DNA of 64,000 bases from Plasmopara viticola (taxonomy: Eukaryota > Oomycota > Peronosporomycetes > Peronosporales > Peronosporaceae), in assembly GCA_001695595.3 (NCBI GenBank), contig MBPM02000086.1:186001-250000 (forward strand). Direction: 5' to 3'. The notes under the pieces were generated by a model. The model was given only the letters and a program-made list of their open reading frames with translations. It ran no database searches and was not told the DNA's origin. Position 1 is the first letter of the stretch. The number at the start of each line of letters is the position of its first letter. The position numbers were made by a program, and so were the translations under genes. Below, piece after piece: positions 60,301 to 64,000 of this stretch.

Positions 60301-63300
60301 TTATGGAACGTCTGAACGTTGCTTATTGATCTGAAAATATGTAACCACCAATTACTATGTATAGTACCGATGTACATGTATTGTTGGGGCAATGTGATCA
60401 TATGATGTAATGGCCGCTACCGGCAAAAATGCCGGTGTTGACGATTACGTCACAAGTACTGCCAACAGCCATAGCTTTGTAGATATAAAGATTTTCTTTC
60501 CGTGTCATAGTCTCATCGTATGAAGTGGGTACGAGAAACACCACATAAATTATTGACCCTCTCGTGTTGAAGTAGTAAGGGCTTAGCCGCTTTGATCAGG
60601 TCTCAAGTTCCAAATCTTTAGCCTTGCAAAATATAAATTCGATACACTTTGTGCGTCACTTTATTTTCCTACGGTGAGATAATTTCACGCAACAGAAAAT
60701 TTGTTGCTTCTCCAGCGAAATGCCACCCACCCTCTACAACGTCGTCACCGCTGAATGTTTCGACGGTGATATCTTCACGTTTGTTGGCAATAGATTTCTG
60801 AATGTACCTCAGTAGCTGCAAATCGGATTATGATATTTATTCGAAAGAAACAAGAATTATTTTAAAAATGAGACCCCCTTCGATGATATAGACAAACTGG
60901 TATCAGTATCTAGATTTAAAGCTATCCAAAATTGTCTGCTTGTAAAGTCTGACCTTCTGCCCCTAAGTAGTGAATTCCCCTATCAAGGCTGTTCATGTTA
61001 ATGTGTATTAAGGGGTGGCCTTTGACAATATACTTCTTTTTGGAAGCTTCCTTTTACCAAAACATGAATCTTTATGTTTTAAACATCGCTTGGCTTGTGT
61101 CACACAATATGGCAGTACCATAAAGATTTGTGTTACCCCTTGTGCTCTTCCCCATCAAATCGTTTGACTCTCGAGTTCCTACCAATCACTTTCTCCTTGC
61201 TAGATATGATACCCCACCGTTGTGACAAGTGTCTTTGTTCATGTGTCTTCACAACAGAAGAATGAGCAGTAAGCTCATCAAGCCTACAGATCTAGGTCAA
61301 CTTACCATTTCGTCGTCCGCACCTCGTGGATAGCACTTGCAGAATACGATACATGCTCGCAGTGTACGAAAAACACGCGGTATATTAACCTCAATGCGCT
61401 ATGTCGTCGAATGATAAGAAAGTTATGAGGATATGGTTACGAAAAAGCTCTTACCGGCTTTTTGCTTTGAGCCCACGATATCTTAAGGTAATAGTTGGAC
61501 CTTGCAGAATGTCAGCTGTGTTTAATCAGTAAAGAGGGGTTAAATAGCATGCTTTTAAAGTAAACCAAAAAAGTTTAAATCATAGTTCTTAATTAAATTT
61601 ACCAGTGGTGAAAGGTACTATTTCTTACTAACAATCTAAGGATTGAGAGGGTAAATAGGTAATTACAGACAAAATGAAGTATCGCGCCATTCAATCTACA
61701 GCGGTCCCACACTTAAATGGGTCGGAGTACACTATTGACCTTTTAGATATACCAAACATTCTATTGAGAGGGTCTTAAAAGCCAGATTGAAGTCATGACG
61801 TACCTCCGGCACCTCTGCAAAGAGTTGTCCAGCAAATAACTTATCTGATAGCGCAATTATGTATACGCATTACGCGACTGGTATCGCCCATTACCATCGC
61901 CATATTTATAAGAAGGTTGAAGGGCCGTGTATTCACAAGGGTGAGCCTTATCAGCCAGTTAAGCACGGATTTTACTACAAAGGGAAGCGACTTCTCGATG
62001 CAGCACGAATATTACTTTGAAGGGAAGCGACATCCGCCGCAGCTCGAGACAAGAGGCGAGGCGGATGAAACTCATGGGTCACATGAGCATATGCGTAATC
62101 TTCTTCTTCAGAGTATCGGGGTCCGGATATGTGAAACAAAGAACAACCTTGGCGGCCAGAGTGACTTTTTGAGCAAATACGTAACAAACATTCCATGCGT
62201 ACTTCGTGTAAACGGCATATAGCCGAGGCTAAAAAGCCTCCTCTAGCGCTTTTTGACATTTAAGCGATCTGTATCTCTATGTTGAGCGCGATGTGAAGTG
62301 GAGCAGCTTTCACTAGCGCCGCAAACTTCTTGTAAAGTGACGCGGTAATATCGCTTTACAGACCGTGCAGAAATTGTTTGGGCTGCCAAATTAAAAAGGT
62401 CTACAGCAAACCGATATCAATAACGCGTCTCAAAATACTGGTCTGTACAGTCATTATAGCTGACAGAGTTGCCACAAGGCCATTGTGTCTGAATGGAAAA
62501 GCAACGAGCGCTTTGTGAGTAATTTGCTAAATTTTAGCAGCAGACCCTACAATTTCGATCGGGGCTAAAGCTTTCTACTGAAGCGAAGACTGGGCTGTCT
62601 CAATTTACTTAATTAGCTTGTTGTGTCGTTCAATCAATCTTTCGTCCAATGCTGTAGACTTTTTGGCCGGTATAATTTGCTTCTTACTCGATCCAAAAAC
62701 ATTTTTTTAATAAGTTGTGGTGCTCATGATGCTAAAGAGTACGCATTTTTTTTTACTTTTTACCCTTATCTTTAGGCTGCTAATGACGACAAGTTAAAAT
62801 GTTAGTTTGCGGGCCAAAAGCAGGCTCTTTGATTACGCTAAATAATGTTCTTTTAAACCTATGTTTGCGTAGAATCAGTTGCCCTAGCTTAAGTCTATCC
62901 AACGCAAATTGTTTGCTTATTGTAAGGATTGCAAACCCGCTCGAAGGCCTTCATTTCGGTATGTTTTATGAACTTTGCAATTTGGACATTCTTCTGGATC
63001 GGTTCTTATTTTTCACTTGTTGCGACAGAGAAATGCAAGGACTGGGAATTTCGTGGTCAGGTAAAACGATTAACTTGGATGTCATAAAGATCACTGGCCG
63101 CCTGAACCCATGGTACAATCGCTTTTAAGACAACACTCAGGTTAGACAGTCTGTTCTACAAAAGAGTATGTTTGGCAAGTTTAGCCCGAGTCGATGCTTT
63201 GAGCAACAAAGCCCTTACGTTTAAATTTTCTGGATGCACATAATGCTGAAATCAGTGGATATTCAGGCCGAGTTGTAGTTCTCGGTCATCAAACCATCTC

Positions 63301-63928
63301 AGTTTCCAGGTAGGTAGCCAAGTAAATAAGAACTCGTAAGACCTACCAAAGACTTGGATCTGCGAATCGCACGTCAGCTCCTTTGCAGAGTCTGCCAATA
63401 TCTGCTGACTGTTGGGAGCCTTTATGGCCTCAATTGTTTTTGCCATGCCGGAGGCTGATGGGAACACAAGCATAGGTTTTTCATGTGGCAGCTGATTCAG
63501 CCAGTGAAATAAGAAGGCTGTTCAAAGATTCGGTATTTGTACATCTTGGTCGTTTACATTCGATAGAATTCGGTAGGGACCTACAGCTTATCGCTGCTTT
63601 TGGCAAGCGGTGTTCTCACTATAGTTACTTACTCACTGATGCCAACAGTCGACAACCTTCTGACTTATAGTCAGACATAAAGAGGCAGCCGTTAATCTCA
63701 CGGTACACTAGTGAGATAGCAAAAAAAAAAAGACAAAGACGAAAGAGAGAATTCGATACTGCCACAAACTACGACATTTGCCACGCAAAAAGGCAAATCC
63801 GACAGTTTGCAAGAAAGATGACAGGACGTTTGATTGGACTTCAGCCTTTAAAATGGCGTGCACCATCGTCTCTCCTTAAAAGATGTCGACGCACCCAACA
63901 TTTTATGCATGACGCCCCAAGAGGAATG
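57318..63928. other. Gene-poor stretch to the right edge
   Basis: About 6.6 kb. Frames at 57902-58090 (contains YHYVDEILT, vaguely like a copia reverse-transcriptase YVDD box), 59758-60168 (136 codons), 61917-62222 and 62799-63128 were read without a firm identification. A 40-bp imperfect tandem unit lies at 61980-62047 and a poly(A) run near 63720. Confidence 0.5.
61980..62047 (+). repeat. Imperfect 40-bp tandem repeat
   Basis: AAGGGAAGCGAC occurs twice exactly 40 bp apart, each followed by a related TCTCGATGCAGC / ATCCGCCGCAGC block. It lies inside an open frame of unknown status. Confidence 0.6.
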
Positions 63929-64000
63929 TTAATCCTGAGAACTTTGAGCCTCATTCGAGTCCTGAGGTGCCTTCTGCTTCTTTTCAACTTGTCGTCCTTG
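63929..64000 (-). CDS. C-terminal end of a possible gene entering from the right edge
   Basis: The minus frame is open from the edge to a TAA at 63929-63931 and reads 23 residues rich in Lys, Gln and Ser (VEKKQKAPQDSNEAQSSQD). The composition looks like a disordered charged C-terminus and unlike the AT-rich junk frames nearby, but the piece is too short to identify. Confidence 0.35.
   Translation of the reverse strand, partial: QGRQVEKKQKAPQDSNEAQSSQD

Noticed and set aside
1..64000. CRISPR arrays, bacterial operons, rRNA genes
   Set aside because: No regularly spaced repeats, no Shine-Dalgarno-led gene runs and no rRNA-like sequence were seen; genes are spliced and eukaryotic.

Overview
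This window looks like nuclear DNA from an oomycete, most likely a Phytophthora or downy-mildew relative. The reasons are protein-coding genes split by very short introns (about 50-130 bp, GT..AG), gene spacing of a few hundred bases inside compact islands, gene-poor repeat-rich stretches between islands, and protein types typical of oomycetes (bZIP regulators with altered DNA-contact residues, a bZIP-START-like protein, a PH-VPS9-PDZ-like-ankyrin protein). Nothing bacterial, viral or CRISPR-like was seen. All functional calls come from reading translated motifs; no search was run.

Layout. Island 1 (1-8.4 kb) holds a PH/VPS9/ankyrin protein that runs off the left edge (-), a doubtful TGA-interrupted frame (+), a CaMK-type kinase (-) and a WDR89-like WD40 protein (-). 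Then comes about 8.8 kb without a recognisable gene. Island 2 (17.1-28.4 kb) is compact and housekeeping: poly(A) polymerase (+), mitochondrial enoyl-CoA hydratase (-), RPAP2/Rtr1-type RNA polymerase II CTD phosphatase (+), nucleostemin-type nucleolar GTPase (-), Trm112 (+) and a TMF1-type golgin (-). Several neighbours are divergent pairs with short shared promoters (ECHS1/RPAP2 266 bp, GTPase/TRM112 136 bp) or convergent pairs. From 28.4 to 64 kb the sequence is mostly unrecognisable, with a recent 270-bp repeat in two copies, older LTR-like copies and hairpins. Three isolated genes stand in it: a small bZIP (36.5 kb), a one-pass membrane protein (50.4 kb) and a bZIP-START-like protein (56.0 kb). 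The C-terminus of another gene may enter at the right edge.

How genes relate. Island 2 groups core gene-expression functions: mRNA 3'-end formation, RNA polymerase II CTD recycling, ribosome biogenesis and methyltransferase activation. This is co-location of housekeeping genes, not evidence of an operon or a dedicated system. The most distinctive items are the two bZIP proteins, each of which keeps the bZIP spacing but changes a different invariant DNA-contact residue (Asn to Gln in one, Arg to Tyr in the other), a perfect 23-bp hairpin at 33.8 kb beside a hairpin-bearing tandem repeat, and recurring CCAATCA boxes upstream of three genes. I did not find a clear novel multi-gene system.
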